Positions 35,258 through 48,900 are shown, counted from the first letter of the stretch. The stretch: 64,000 nt of DNA from Bolinopsis microptera (GCF_026151205.1 NC_087077.1:16218983-16282982), one strand, 5' to 3'. Notes: a model not told the origin generated them from the letters alone. Numbers and translations: made by a program.

Positions 35258-36911
35258 GTATGAGGATTCAGTTTTACGATATCAGCAGGTAGGAGAATTT
35301 AGGGTGATTTATTAGCCCTAACCACATTTTAATCTACGGCCCTGATATTGATACTGATAATTACTGAGACCTATCAGGGATATATATAAACATTGTACTG
35401 ATCGTAGAAATGTGCTTAGAAAAAAAAACAACATTTTTTTTGAAAGACTCATCAAATAAGACTCAATAACACTACAGGACTTAATCAGATTGTACTGAGC
35501 ACTGTAAATTGACTAAGTAAAACTAGTAGCTTACTCTCTGAAATACACCCTAGTCATACGACATAAATTCAATAATACTGGGTTCATAATTCCAAAAGTT
35601 AATATGATCCTTACATTTGAGCCGTGAGTTCTATCATTTTGTTGATTTTTGTTGTTGTTGTTGCGTAGATTCTTTAAAACATGATCATACACAGTTTGGT
35701 AGATATCTTTTATATATTAATTAGTGATTTTAATCGATACGCACACGGAGACAGGCACAGATTGTAACCATCAATGCTCCTTTTGTTTACAACCATCAAA
35801 ATAATAATCATTTAAACTGATCACGTGATATGAATTATTAGTAAAACTCATCACATGATAGCTGCCTGGAGTTTACTATTATTAGTAATGTCTTCGGGTA
35901 AATCAAAATTGTATGGATTGTCCGAGTAAGAACAATTGAGCAAGAGTTTTATCCAAAGGCAGAAATGGGCATCGACGTCATAAACCTTTAATTATTATAC
36001 AATGATCGGCGCAAAACTGAAAACAAATATCTGTTCAATCGATAGAAACAATTCATTTTGAAAATGAGTATTGAATTTTGACGTGGTGCTTTTGCTAGAA
36101 TACAAGTTGAGTACAAACCGTTCGCCGCCGGGTCATTCTGGCACGCCGCCGACTATCTAGAATTTACGTGACGGACAACGCTTGATTTTTGGCACTTTCT
36201 TTAGCATTCGGTTTCTTGGGTAATATATGTAAATAGTCAATGAAATTTTTGTAAACCGAATATTGTGTTCCAGTGAACAACAGCTAGGGTTTTACTACTG
36301 AAATTAACATTATTATTCGCTATTGAACTCATAAAAACACCACCTTATTAATCCGAATATTCAGTAAAATGCTTCCCGAGGTGAGCACTAATTTTGAAAT
36401 AAATATTTGCCATCAATATAAATCCTCGTCTATTGCATAATTGCATATCACATTCAATAAAGTTGACAAAACTTCAAAGTAGGTAAATTATTGGCTCGTC
36501 CCAAGATGGTCGGTTAGATTCAGTAGTAAATGCCCACCCGCTCGTGTCTTCACTGTGATACTGGAAACATGGCCGGAAATGGCGGGTTTGTAAACATTTT
36601 TTCGAAAAATAATCTAAATCGAGGCTTAATGTGTGCAAAATAGACTCGTATAAAGCGAGCATCGGGCATCCATTATAAGCCTTAACTTCTTTTTTAAACA
36701 CACGAGCTATGTTGTGTTGAGGGGTAATCCCCATTGTCGAAGTTAGGACGAATGACATTTCCTCTACACACCGTTCTTGGTTCTAGTCATTCTTAAACTT
36801 GGTTGTTTCTTTACGCTTATTAACTGCTATTTGTCCTTTTTGTTGAATCTTTAAATTATTTTATGAAGCGCAAAACGGGGATTCTCGTCAAAGTCTCAAA
36901 GTTGCGTAAAG
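35258..36911. other. Intron, no gene seen
   Basis: AT-rich. A minus-strand frame at 36474-36758 has no recognisable features. Confidence 0.4.
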
Positions 36912-37203
36912 ATGACAGCAGAGTTCATGGCAGGATTCATATATCCTATCAAGCCAAACACGAATCAACTGTTGATACAATCAAGAAGTGGCTTTAAAAA
37001 GAGAAGCTTGAGCACCAGTCCACGGCCGGACAAATCCGGCTTGGACATGATGTCGTTCCAGAACATCAGAGACAGGGTTTCGCAGAGTTTTGAAACACAT
37101 ACTGGACGAGAAGCAGATGAGGACGAGGAGTCTTTGTACGGAGATGAGGCGTTACCTCTAATGGGGGGAAATGAGGATCATGTTAACGATATCACCATAT
37201 TAG
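36912..37203 (+). CDS. Alternative first exon (36.9 kb) of the same unidentified gene
   Basis: ATG to a GTAAGG donor at 37204, 97 residues plus one base (phase 1). Begins MTAEFMAGFIYPIKPNTNQL then LIQSRSGFKKRSLSTS. It is a paralogue of the exon at 34864 over the first 28 residues (MTAEFM-G-I, N--QL-IQ-R). After a Ser/Arg-rich part it turns acidic (EADEDEES...) and ends in NDITIL. KKRSLS is a basophilic kinase-type site. Confidence 0.72.
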
Positions 37204-37320
37204 GTAAGGGGGTAAGGTGAAGGCTGAGGGGCGTTATTAGGTAAGGGGGTAAGGTGAAGGCTGAGGGGCGTTATTAGGTAAGGGGGTAAGGTGAAGGCTG
37301 AGGGGCGTTATTAGGTAAGG
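37203..37320 (+). repeat. Three tandem 37-bp repeats containing the splice donor
   Basis: Unit starts GTAAGGGGGTAAGGTGAAGG and ends GGGGCGTTATTAG, three times, with a partial fourth. Each copy recreates TTAG|GTAAGG, so there are four potential donors in a row, out of frame with each other (37 is not a multiple of three). Confidence 0.9.
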
Positions 37321-40300
37321 TTCTTAACCAGGGAGGAATTATGCTTTTAATAAACCGGTGTGAGGACCTCCTCTCCATCAATTACACCATGTTTTATACA
37401 CCGCCGTCAGCCGTCTTAATCAAACCTTCAGTTTCGATATGTTTACAATCTGAAGTAGACAATGAAATATCAGATAACGTATGGCTCAATAGTGAATGTA
37501 TTGTACGTGGTTGGTGGTATGTACGTACAAGCCTGACACTCACTGATACTATCTGTTCAATTACACTATGTTTCTATGGGCATGAGTTTAGACTATTTGT
37601 GAAGGTAAACGCGGTAAAAATGATATTAACGTTGCGATGGTTGACCCAAAAATAAAAGCACAATTTACAAATCTTCGAAAGAGTCTTACGCGATAACGTT
37701 GGTCAACTCACAACTTGAAATTTGTACAAATTTCCATACTAGAGTCAGTGCGGAAGACAACAAAATCTGCAAATTCTAATAATTATGAATTAATATTATC
37801 TTGTCTAACGGGATTTACCACTTTTCTTGAAAGGAATACGGCGGAACTTGACTCTGGTGCAGTTTTATAATGAAGAGTGGTAATCTGCCTTGGATATTGA
37901 CTTCTGCTAGCCAAATTGTAATTTACCTTGAATATTGACTAGTCGAGGACACGACACGTGCGCGTGCTTTTCGTGCAGATTATCATTAATTAACTATGTC
38001 TGATGATTTATTGTTCAATAAATTTGGTGAACAAAGGGATTGTTTATGAGAGATTTGGTCTCCACTTTCAGCTTCGCTCTTAAAACACATCCATTTCTCT
38101 CTTTTCGGGTGATGTCCCAATTCTAGTTTATACACTTTTTCTTTAATTATCGGAATTACAAATTTTAGATCCGTGGCCGTGTCGCTATCAGTATTACCAA
38201 TGTTACTTAAAACGAACACGTTATATTTATTCACTAAGCAATGATGAATGACAAAAGGGCTTGGGTTTTTAAGAGTCGTCTCATGGTTGACTGGTTTTGC
38301 TAATTTGAATGCTGGCTACAACTATACAAGTTGAGCGATGTCAGGGCGTTGTCTAATACTGAATTAGAATACACGGCCATAGCGTGAGAGATAGTAACAT
38401 AATATTATATATCTAAGCTGTCTCCATAGTATGTGAATTGTTATTGTGTCTTTTAAGTCCCGTGTAGTCTCACAGTGGCTACCTGTTTGAAAGTCTCATA
38501 AATTGCTATACTCCTATTTATAGGTCTGTGAAACTCTATGCGGCGACACAAAAATCTTCTATTCAAGTTTATTGTTCGTGTCAACTATAAGCCGCGCTGT
38601 CGTTCTCCTGGAACCACGATCGATAATGGTAACCAGTAGATGAAAATATTTTAGGTTTCTTACAAAGTGGTTACATCAAAGAGAACGCCACCCGTTCTTA
38701 ACTTATGACCTGCTCAGTGACCACTCTGACTAGTGTTTGTGATTATGAGCAATCAATCATTTGATGTTGCAAACCTGAAGTGGGTCTCGTGTATTATAGG
38801 TTCACATATCAGGTGGCAACACGGTCGTCGGTCAGGGTAACCGTCTGGAAGTGAGTCTCGTGTCTCAGTTCACATATCAGGTGGCAACACGGTAAGTCGG
38901 TAACCGTCAAAGTCTCCAAATTCAATGAGCCGTCGGCCTTTAACCTTCGTTTTTTTGCTCATTTGTAGGACAATCAGTCTCCAGCTTTAAGTTGAATTGT
39001 TGCTTCAACACGTCTTGGTCTGAGTGGGATGTTCCCATTGTGGGTGCGCAATATTTGGCTGCACGTTTGTGACATATACGTGACCTAAGGCAACTTCATA
39101 GTTATTTGTTCATTGCTGATTGACAATACCTACTACCTTAACCAAGTGTTTATACTTTGTTCCTGCGTTCAAAATGAAGAAAAGGGTTAGCTACTTAGCT
39201 TATGACCTGTTCAGACTGAACAGACTGAACAATGTTCAGTGACCAATGATCAGTCATGGTGTCATGTGACTGTGAGCACCTGTATGTAGTATGTACCACA
39301 TGTAAACCTTGTAAAGTGCTCCATTAGAACACCACACCACATTGTTCATAACATTTTTATAACATTGTTATAACATTAACTTATATACTCAGTAAGATTG
39401 GGACAATTACAAAGATGTGATCTAAACATTAACACTAGTAATACTATATAGGTTGGGGAGCCAGCTGAGCCGCAATATTGTTAAAACCAGCTGGTATTGT
39501 TTGCCTCTACCCAGTGGTTGTCCTGGTTCCGTGCTAGTTTTTAGTTATCGGTATGATTATCGTGTAATCAGCTTCTTGACGACAGAATACACGACTGGCA
39601 AGTACGTCTTACGTCAAAGCACTATATTTTGCATGGTTCATCTCACTTAGCACCACTTAGCAACCAGTGCTTGGTTCATGTCGTGCAAACGTATAGTTAT
39701 ACCACCTTAAATGTCTGAACATTTGTGCGTTTATTGTTTTAACTGAGGCGCAATTATAAGTTCAACTCTGTGACACTCACGTTTAATTAGGTGGCTGCCG
39801 TATTTTTGGTATCCGCAGTCCATAAGTTTTCTAAAAGGTATAAGAAGAATATTTCATGAGCATTGTGAAGTTAATGTTTATTAAAACGACCGTAAAGTGA
39901 GGCCATAATCTTAGCTTTGCAATTGTCCTAATCTCAAAGGAAAATCTTTCGGTCAAACAAGAATTCTTTTGTATGGCACTATAAAGCACTTAATCTTTGA
40001 AATGACCATTCGTCCTTCAAGTACAATGAAAAATCAAATTTCCTGGATTATTCGTAGTCTAAGTGGTTTCTCAATTTACGTGTAGACAATAGACATAATG
40101 ATTTTCGTTGTGGAATTAAAAGGCTATATTCACAGTCATGGTATAAGAAGGTGAATAATTATTTACGTATGTAATATGTAAGTTCTTTTTCAGCACATTC
40201 GAGTAACATTCAGCCGTTTGAGAGCATAACGTGTATTAAGCTTGTATTGAAGAGAATCATTAGATAAACGAAAGTTCCCTCCCCCCAATGAACTTTTGCA

Positions 40301-40500
40301 GAAAAAGGCTCAGGGTTTACAATTGCAATTTTGGCAGATGATATAACGATATCACTATCAGTTGAGCATTATATAATATATACAGGCAAACTCCATACTG
40401 TAGACCGATCAATTCTTAAGTTCCTTCTTCATCTTGCATTTGTTATAAAGTCTCATAAACACTTACGTTCACGACTGCTCAGAAGTTTGTTCAAGATGCT
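37321..40500. other. Intron, no gene seen
   Basis: Holds one short tandem duplication at about 38774-38893: GAAGTG(G/A)GTCTCGTGT...TTCACATATCAGGTGGCAACACGGT, twice. Otherwise nothing supported. Confidence 0.45.
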
Positions 40501-41390
40501 TCCCTTAAAGTTAACCCCGGTTTACTTAGATTAGACCCCGCGGTTTATCTACCAATTATAGACTAAACCTCATTGAGCTTCTATCTGATATAAAGATATC
40601 TGATATAAAGATATCTCCATAAAAAGCACATCCAATTTGATACGTATGAAATAGTTCCTTAACTTTCTTGAATCTTGATTCTTCATTTACTTGAGATGCG
40701 TAGACCGAAATTGAACAGGGAATTGTTGTGGAGAAATAAAACAATAACGTGTTTGAGTTTGTTATTTACTTCGAAAACTACCCCAAGCGATTTATATGAG
40801 TGCATACATTAATTCTAAATACATTTCAAAAGTTTAAAAGAAGTTATTGCAATTCGCGCAATTTGGGGAGTGTGCTTTTTGTGGAGATTTAAACCGCGCC
40901 TACAAAGACAGTAGATATAGACCATAGTAATATATTATATTGATCTCAATTTAAACATGAATTAAAAGTGAGGATAACTTGACCTACTGGCTACTTAGTA
41001 TTAAGTATTAACGTAAATATCTTAAACGTATTAACATCTGTTACGCATAATTCCGTCGAGGCTCAGTGTGATAGCTCATGAACATTGACGGCGCTGACGC
41101 ATAACAGCTCGAGATGGTCGTCCGTCTAACAGTCACGTGATTCCCATATAAGGTAGTAGCATCCCTAACTATAAACTCCCCAGTTTATCTACAGCATTCA
41201 AACAGACTAAACCTATTGAGCTAATATATGTGATAAAAACTTATAAAGATATATACCATGATACTGATATATCTTGTCCTTGATACCTCAATTTAAACAT
41301 GTGAATATAGAGTGAGGAACTATGACTTGACCTCAATACTCAGTATTAACGTAAATATCTTAAAGTATTAACGCAACATAAGTGACGGAT
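40501..41390 (+). repeat. Two diverged direct copies of a ~350-bp segment
   Basis: GTTTATCTAC...AGACTAAACCT(C)ATTGAGCT occurs at 40542 and 41172, and CTCAATTTAAACATG...GTATTAACGTAAATATCTTAAA occurs at about 40945 and 41288. The order is the same, so these are remains of a duplication. Confidence 0.65.
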
Positions 41391-42602
41391 GAATTAGTCC
41401 AATATGATATGTAAATGCCGATCGATACCGTAGCAGCATAAACTTCCCAGTACCTGCAATTATAATCATTATATCTTACACTTTTAGCAGTGCAACATCG
41501 TGATCATATCCAGCTCCAACACGTATTTAACCAGCAAATCTTGCAATAAATTTCACAAATGTCACAAATGTCACAAACATAACTATCCGAGTATCCGATA
41601 TCCTGCCGTCAACACAGTGATATTCGCCGTTTCCGATAAACAGAAATTTGACAGGCTCCCTCTTCTCATGAGTTATCTTCTTCTTTCAACTGCTTGCAAC
41701 TTGTAATGTAACCTTCTAGACTATAATACTATAATAACTGTGTTTTATCACTATTAATGCTCGTGTTTTGCCACTTCTGATGTAAAATTGTTTATCATAT
41801 AATACAAATTCCCGTCTTTTAATGCTCGTGCTGTCGTGCGTACTAAGATACGCGTTAGAGTTTGTTGGCCGTATTTTGTAGCAAAGTTATGGAGATCAGA
41901 TCAAAGTTGTAGAACTAAAAGTTACAATGAACTTCTCGCCGGAATTCCAGTCATACCTCTTCGACTTCTTGAGACTGTTGGTACCAGATAAATAGCATTA
42001 GTACCCCTGTCAGTACCACCGACATAATCTCCGTTGAGTAACCTTCCCACGGTTACTATAGTCATGCGGTTGCTATGGCTCTATGGTGTCCGTTTGAGCG
42101 TCTCCGTATCCCTATTATGCCTTTCAATGAGGATTCATGGAGCATGCCTATCATCTTAATACTGACTTCCTGATTTCAATGTCCCAGCTTTTCATTAAGT
42201 CATTAGTAAGAATGAATATTCTTTACTTTGAAAGCAACTATTGTCCAATGCAACTCATATGGCTCAATCTATATTGTTCAGGTCTGAACTTAAACTTGTC
42301 TTGTGTTAGCCGTCTTTAAACTATTAATGCCACCTGACAGTGATCTACCAATCATCTTTCTCTTTCTAGTAATGAACGTGATTTGATTCAGAATTTCATT
42401 ATGATGCATGATGATCATCTGTCTCTGTCAAAAATCAATCGTTCTGCATTCCAACTTCCTAAACATAGACTAGCCAGAGGAAATCTAGAAATGAAAACAA
42501 CACAGTGAATAGTCTCGCACTGTCTACTATAAAATCCATAGTGTTGCAGTTTTTCAGTGTTAATCTTTGTTTCACTCGATCTGCAGGGACACATGTTGTA
42601 AG
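41391..42602. other. Intron, no gene seen
   Basis: Short frames only. A three-fold CACAAATGT run at about 41557. Confidence 0.4.
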
Positions 42603-42886
42603 GGAATGTTTCACTTTGGTTTCACTTTGGTTTCACTTTGGTTTCACTTTGGTTTCACTTTGGTTTCACTTTGGTTTCACTTTGGTTTCACTTTGGTTTC
42701 ACTTTGGTTTCACTTTGGTTTCACTTTGGTTTCACATTGGTTTCACATTGGTTTCACTTTGGTTTCACTTTGGTTTCACTTTGGTTTCACTTTGGTTTCA
42801 CTTTGGTTTCACTTTGGTTTCACTTTGGTTTCACTTTGGTTTCACATTGGTTTCACTTTGGTTTCACTTTGGTTCCACTTTGGTGA
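42603..42886 (+). repeat. 12-bp minisatellite (TTTCACTTTGGT)n
   Basis: About 24 copies of TTTCACTTTGGT, nearly perfect, with CACATTGG variants at four places. Because the unit is a multiple of three and free of stops, all three plus frames stay open (Phe-Thr-Leu-Val and Ser-Leu-Trp-Phe-His-Phe-Gly patterns). I regard those frames as non-coding. Confidence 0.95.
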
Positions 42887-43933
42887 CAAGGGATACGACT
42901 GTGTTTCACTTTTAGATGGCTACCTGTGTGCCGCGAGGATCTTGCTTGTCCCTACTACCTAGTACCTAGTGTAATGGGGTCGCGTAATCATTTGGAACCC
43001 CCCCTCCCCCCTCGGCTGATTACGTAATACTAACATGTGAACAACCCCTTATGGTACTATCTTACTATAGACTTGTTAAAGTAAAACCCTGATTAGAGAC
43101 TGGAGTACCCACCAGTCTAGTAACGTACTATCTGGCGTTATGTTTTTAGTAGATCCTAGAATCACTGTTGTTTTAGCTAATAGTGAGAGCTACAGCTAAC
43201 GTACTATCTGACGTTAGTAAATCCTAGAATACCTGCTGTTTTAGTTGGTTGATTATCTTCGTTCGAACAAAGTCTGAAAGTCGGTAGGTATTTAGTTTTG
43301 GTCCAGTGGGCAAGATAGGAAACCCAAGGTGCTGACGGCGGGTTTGATCTGATCTCCAAACTTCATAACTAGCGTTCTATTAGAGTCACTTCAAATTCCA
43401 TCATAACAGTTAAACCTAGATATGAAGATATCTTGGCTTCTAAAAACCTAATAAATGTGCAATACTTCATTTAACACGCCCATTCATACTTTATTAGTGA
43501 ATATTACTACTAGGAAACAATCTGGAATATAGGTTGGTCTACAATATGACGCAAACAAATGCAGCCATACCTCTGTCGAGTAAAGCTGGGCACAAAAATC
43601 TCGAAATTATAATAGAAAGACACTAACAAGTTGAATTTATTCGCTGCTGCAGTTTATATCAGGTATACCAATAGCCTCTTCTATTTTCTCCTTTATTTCC
43701 GATGTTGGTTCCAACATACTACAAGCATGCTGAACTAGTATTAGCAGTGCTGACCGAGTGGCCGGGACATAGTACTACAGTAAAGGCCAGGCTGTATTAA
43801 TAATTGAACAATTGAGCTGCGAATGTGTATAGTTTATCATTCTTCCAACTCGATTGTTCAACTCGGCCGGGAATTATTCTGTTGTACAGTAATACCCTGA
43901 TTTAACACGATGTGTGGGTGAACGGAGCCAGCT
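42887..43933. other. Intron, no gene seen
   Basis: A duplicated short phrase (AACGTACTATCTG(G/A)CGTTA) at about 43123 and 43198. Nothing else. Confidence 0.4.
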
Positions 43934-44747
43934 GCGGTAAATCGGGGTTTGAAGTAAATCGGGGTTTGCAGTAAATCGGGGTTTGCAGTAAATCGGGGTT
44001 TGCAGTAAATCGGGGTTTGCAGTAAATCGGGGTTTGCAGTAAATCGGGGTTTGCAGTAAATCGGGGTTTGCAGTAAATCGGGGTTTGCAGTTTATCGGGG
44101 TTTGCAGTAAATCGGGGTTTGCAGTATATCGGGGTTTGCAGTAAATCGGGGTTTGCAGTATATCAGGGTTTGCAGTAAATCGGGGTTTGCAGTATATCGG
44201 GGTTTGCAGTAAATCGGGGTTTGCAGTATATCGGGGTTTGCAGTAAATCCGGGTTTGCAATAAATCGGGGTTTGCAGTAAATCGGGGTTTGCAGTAAATC
44301 GGGGTTTGCAGTAATTCAGGGATTGCAGTAAATCGGGGTTTGCAGTAAATCATGGTTTGCAGTAATTCAGGGTTTGCAGTAAATCGGGGTTTGCAGTAAA
44401 TCGGGGTTTGCAGTAAATCATGGTTTGCAGTAATTCAGGGTTTGCAGTAAATCGGGGTTTGCAGTAAATCGGGGTTTGCAGTAAATCGTGGTTTGCAATA
44501 AATCGGGGTTTGCAGTAAATCGGGGTTTGCAGTAAATTGTGGTTTGCAGTAAATGATAAATCGTGGTTTGCAGTAAATCGGGGTTTGCAGTAAATCGGGG
44601 TTTGCGGTAAATCGGGGTTTGCAGTAATTGAAATTCAGGGTTTGCAGTAAATCGGGGTTTGCAGTAAATCGGGGTTTGCAGTAAATCAGGGTTTGCAGTA
44701 AATCGGGGTTTGTAGTAAATCGGGGTTTGCAGTAATTCAGGGTTTTT
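43934..44747 (+). repeat. 17-bp minisatellite (CAGTAAATCGGGGTTTG)n
   Basis: About 48 units. Variants carry TATATC, ATTCAGGG or ATCATGG, and a few units are interrupted (for example at 44551 and 44630). Read on the minus strand it makes long open frames with a 17-residue period (three units), interpreted as artefacts of the repeat. The plus strand has a G4 run per unit. Confidence 0.95.
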
Positions 44748-45799
44748 ATTGTGCACTTTACGTACCAACTTTAAATCCCACTCCCATTTGATAGAAATTT
44801 GATGGCTGCAGCATCAATTTAAGCTCACTTTCGGCCAAAAACATGCAATCTGCATGAACGTATCGTTGTAAGATAAAAAACAGCGCGTTTGCCAGAACTA
44901 TAGTTATCTTTCACACCGCCCCTACTTTCTGAGCACTTCTTATTTCTGCCAGTTAATTTCACAATACTTACTCGCTTTGAGATACTCCTCCTGCATACTT
45001 GGCACATGGCACATGGGCCTATTATTTGATATGCTTTAATTTATCTCAGACTACTTGTTTTTCTCTTGTATCTGTTGGATACTGCTTAGTATTGCCACTA
45101 ATTCGCAATTGCCCAACCGTTTCTTTTGTCACAAATGACATCCCTTTAGATGGATCCCATGGTTAGATTTCCAAATTGCTCAACCATTATGACTCATGCC
45201 CAGATAGATTTCATGTGGCCTATAGGGAGTCCAAACTGAATGTGTACTACTAATTGACCCGTCCAGTAGTCCTCCATTCATAAGTTGACAATTTGTAAAT
45301 CGTGCGAAAGAATTTTTTTCCTTTGTGAACGCCAGCGATTCATAACTTTAGGGCATCTTTTAGTTTTTCTCCCATAAATTCCTAGTTTCCAAATCTATGA
45401 CAAAATTATATATCATATCTGTATATCATGAAAATAATGACCCTGAGTTGCAAGCTTGCTTTTAGACGGTCTAATGAAGACCAACTGACATGTTTAGAAA
45501 TGAAACAGAAGCTTGGCATATTTAGAGTCCAGATTTTCGTTCGTTTAAGAACTTCTGAACTTCTTTTTTTGAGAGATTGCCAGCTTGAAATTTAGATTTA
45601 GATTTATCCCATATACTTACGACAGCCTGCACTGTAATTATTTACCCGATTATAAGCCACTTTATTTTCGAAACTTAAGAGTTGTTGTCGTAGGTTGCGT
45701 ATTTTTGTTCAATGTTAAGTCAGTGTCTTTCAACCCTTGAATCTGTACTTCCTGACCCCCTAAAAAGGACCACGACTACTCAGTTGACGAGGACCTGAA
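44748..45799. other. Intron, no gene seen
   Basis: AT-rich; no supported feature. Confidence 0.4.
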
Positions 45800-45968
45800 A
45801 TGTCTCGGAACTTATTCTACCGACCCAGAAGACCTAGCAGAGTAAGTGAGACTGCTCACAGTAATAACAACGGGTACGGAGGAGGGAGGAGATGCTCGGT
45901 GCAGGAGAGGAAACCTCCAACCATCCTCGCGCCTCGTCATTCAGACATACTGAGACCGCGCCACTCAG
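45800..45968 (+). CDS. Alternative first exon (45.8 kb) of the same unidentified gene
   Basis: ATG to a GTCAGT donor at 45969, 56 residues plus one base (phase 1). Begins MSRNLFYRPRRPSRVSETAH and continues GGGRRCSVQERKPP, ending in a His/Arg-rich stretch (APRHSDILRPRHS). LFYR...R-S weakly recalls the LFYRRRSS start of the 33.0 kb exon. RRCS is a basophilic kinase-type site. Past the donor the frame is hydrophobic and intron-like. Confidence 0.68.
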
Positions 45969-48900
45969 GTCAGTTCATTAGGCTCTTTTATTACACTACC
46001 TTTAACCTTATATGGCATGGTATTGTTACCATAGTTACACTACCATATAGGGTAATGACATCCCCACATGATCCTCCGTTAGATATATATATATATATAT
46101 ATAATATGCGGTAGAATTAAAGTAGTTCTAATACTGATCGTACAGTCCAAAAAGGGTGATCAATTACTTGCATATTGGTGCATAATTTAGAGATTTAGGA
46201 TCAGCGATCGCAGCATGTTTATTATTTTATTGTTTCCTTAATGTTTATTAATATTAGTTACTTTTAAACCCCCACAATTTTTTACCCCGTGCGCGCAACG
46301 TGCAGGTTTTCACAACAAATGTTCATCCTACAATTCGTAGTACTTTTACTTTTGACTGCACACATCTGTACGGAACATTATATGTGTGACCAATGCATTT
46401 ATGTTGTACCGAAGTTAACTAAAACTTAAAAAGTAGTTACACTACCATATAATATAAGCCAATAATATGTTACTGTATTGAGTTTGTATAGAACTTACTT
46501 GCCATCTGCACTGTCTAGAACTGAAATTAAAACACCACAAATATGTTACGAAAAAAACTGAGAACTTGTGTTTAAACTCAAAGACTTAGAGTTCACCAAA
46601 GGTTTGACACGCCGTCCGGCGGCTCACTGCTCGTGTAATCTTAGGAGCCAGGTTCAGGATAAAACGGTAGCGGTCTCCATGGTTACCACCGTCTCCACGG
46701 TGGCGGTTTCAAGCCTCTACTAACGCACAACTTGTGAGCCTGCAAGTGCTCATACAGTGTAGTACGAGGGCGCAGAATATGGCTGTTAAATATCGGTTCT
46801 GTCATGTTTTCTCGACAGTGTGAATACTGCACTGCAAGGTGTGCAAATACAAGTTCATGTGCCGATACACCGGGGGATAGGAGTCCTAGTTACCATAGTT
46901 ACACGACTACAGTAGATAACCTGTATTCACACCACGTATACTTTCATCGCTGGGGAGTCTGCAAAAAGCAGCTGGGATATGCGCATTATTCAACTTGCGT
47001 ACATATAATACTCATATAAAGTACTGTAGTATCTGCATTCAGGAACCATCGAAAGGGTGGAACCAAGAGCTACGAGAACCGCGTATAGGAAACTTACGAC
47101 CTGACCTCGTAACTGGTAGTAAATGAAAACATACAACTTTTAACAAACGTTGCTAACCTTTAATCTCGATTACGTATCAATTTGGATTGAAGAGATTTAG
47201 AGAGCGATATTTACAATAGACGGGAAATCTCAACATCATTACTATCATAAACTGGCAGCTAGCCAGCCCCATCAATATTGATAATATCTTAACACTATAT
47301 AGACTTCAACGAAATTAATGAAAATCGGAGTTTATTTTACGAAAAACAATCTGTTTACATTCCAGAGATACCTGAATCATGATCTGCACCAAGCTGCTCA
47401 AAAACGATTACAGATTGGGGCATTACTCATAACCTGTATGGGAAAGTTTATTCCTTTTATACCTTTTTATAAAATGTAATCTACTTGCAGAGTTGGAGCA
47501 TTACTTCAGTGGTGTCCCTGCCAAGCACTGGTTTATGTCAGTGGTTTATGTCTCTAGAGTCTAGAGGTTATTATTCACACAAATCATAGCACAATATTAG
47601 AAAGTCTAGACACAATCAATGTGTCAGTCAATTCGGATGTGGAGACGTAATTGGGTAGATTCATACTGAGTGGAAGTTGATTTCAGGCTATTTTAACTGC
47701 AATACAATGTATTGCCATGTTAACTACAATACAATGCACTGGAGTCCAGGGGGTTGGGGAAGGGGGTAAATGCAATGATACGAGTGCATATTTGATATTA
47801 TACGAATAGTTGTCCCGGTGCCATGGTAAATGACATTGGTCTACGAGGCATTTCTGAGTAGAGCAGATGGAGATGCTGTGATTCGTGAAATTGACCTTGT
47901 TGATTTTGTTGATCTTGTTGACCTTAATGATCTTGATGACCTTGTTGACCTTGTGTGTTTGGCGAACATTTGGTTATACTCGTGTTCTGTTGCTTTAGTT
48001 TGACAGTTTAAGCTCGTACTAAATTGTAAGGTTTCACCTAATTCCATTAAAAGTTTAACTTTAAGCTAGTCACTAGTTTTTCGTATTACCAGAATTGCTG
48101 AAGTGTTACAGTGATTCTGGAAAAGTACGTGAATTTTTATAAATGTGAATTTAGCAAAATATTGACCGAATTCACAAGTTTTAAAAGTTATCGGAAGGAA
48201 AATATTGACTTAATAATAGTAAGAGTCGTGCATTATAGGCAAAATAAGTGCATAGTAACTATTTTCGAGTTAGTAGCAAAATCCGCCTTTTAATGAGTCA
48301 GTAAAATGCTGGTAATACAGATTTTTAACAGGAACCGGACAAACGCCCGTTTAACTGTTGCATTCGTCCTTTCGCTGGTATATCAGATTTTTCTTAAGAA
48401 AACAGTTGATATATTCTTAGTAACCACTCTAGTAGGTATCTCCCAGTTAAAAGGTATCTTATAGTGTGCTTCACAAAATGGCGACAAGCTCACGAGTAAT
48501 GGACACTGTGTTCGTTTGATGTTAACACTAAACTACACTTCATCCGTTATTACGACAGACACACAACTGAGTATTCCACCAGTGCCCTGGGAATGCAGGT
48601 TATTAAATTTATCTTTTGACAGTCACAAAGCGATTTTGGAATACCGCAGAACGGAAGTATATAAACCGTATCTCGTAACAGCTCCGGGGGAACCTACAGA
48701 TACAGCTTGGTATTCTGGGTATATACAGTATTTTGGTATGTACTGCAGCTGTTTAAAGTTCTATACTCAGGTGAATTAGAACCTTCGTTTACTCTAGGGT
48801 TCAGAGCTTACTCGATACTTCCTTGCTTCTTTTTCTGAAGGCCTAACTGCTTCACGCCCCTAATAACGGTTTGTGATGTGGGTAGTCCGTAGAGTCCGGA

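Noticed and set aside
42505-42962. FTLV/SLWFHFG proteins as a possible membrane protein family
   Set aside because: All three frames are open only because the 12-bp unit lacks stops.
43934-44747. CRISPR-like array
   Set aside because: Contiguous 17-bp units with no unique spacers, in a eukaryotic sequence.
43874-44768. Long minus-strand open frames (159 and 116 residues) with a 17-residue repeat
   Set aside because: They are translations of the 17-bp minisatellite and end with it; no start context, splice logic or non-repeat domain.
47841-48047. Minus-strand frame with RSTRSTKSTRS repeats
   Set aside because: Produced by a 9-bp GACCTTGTTGAT-type repeat.
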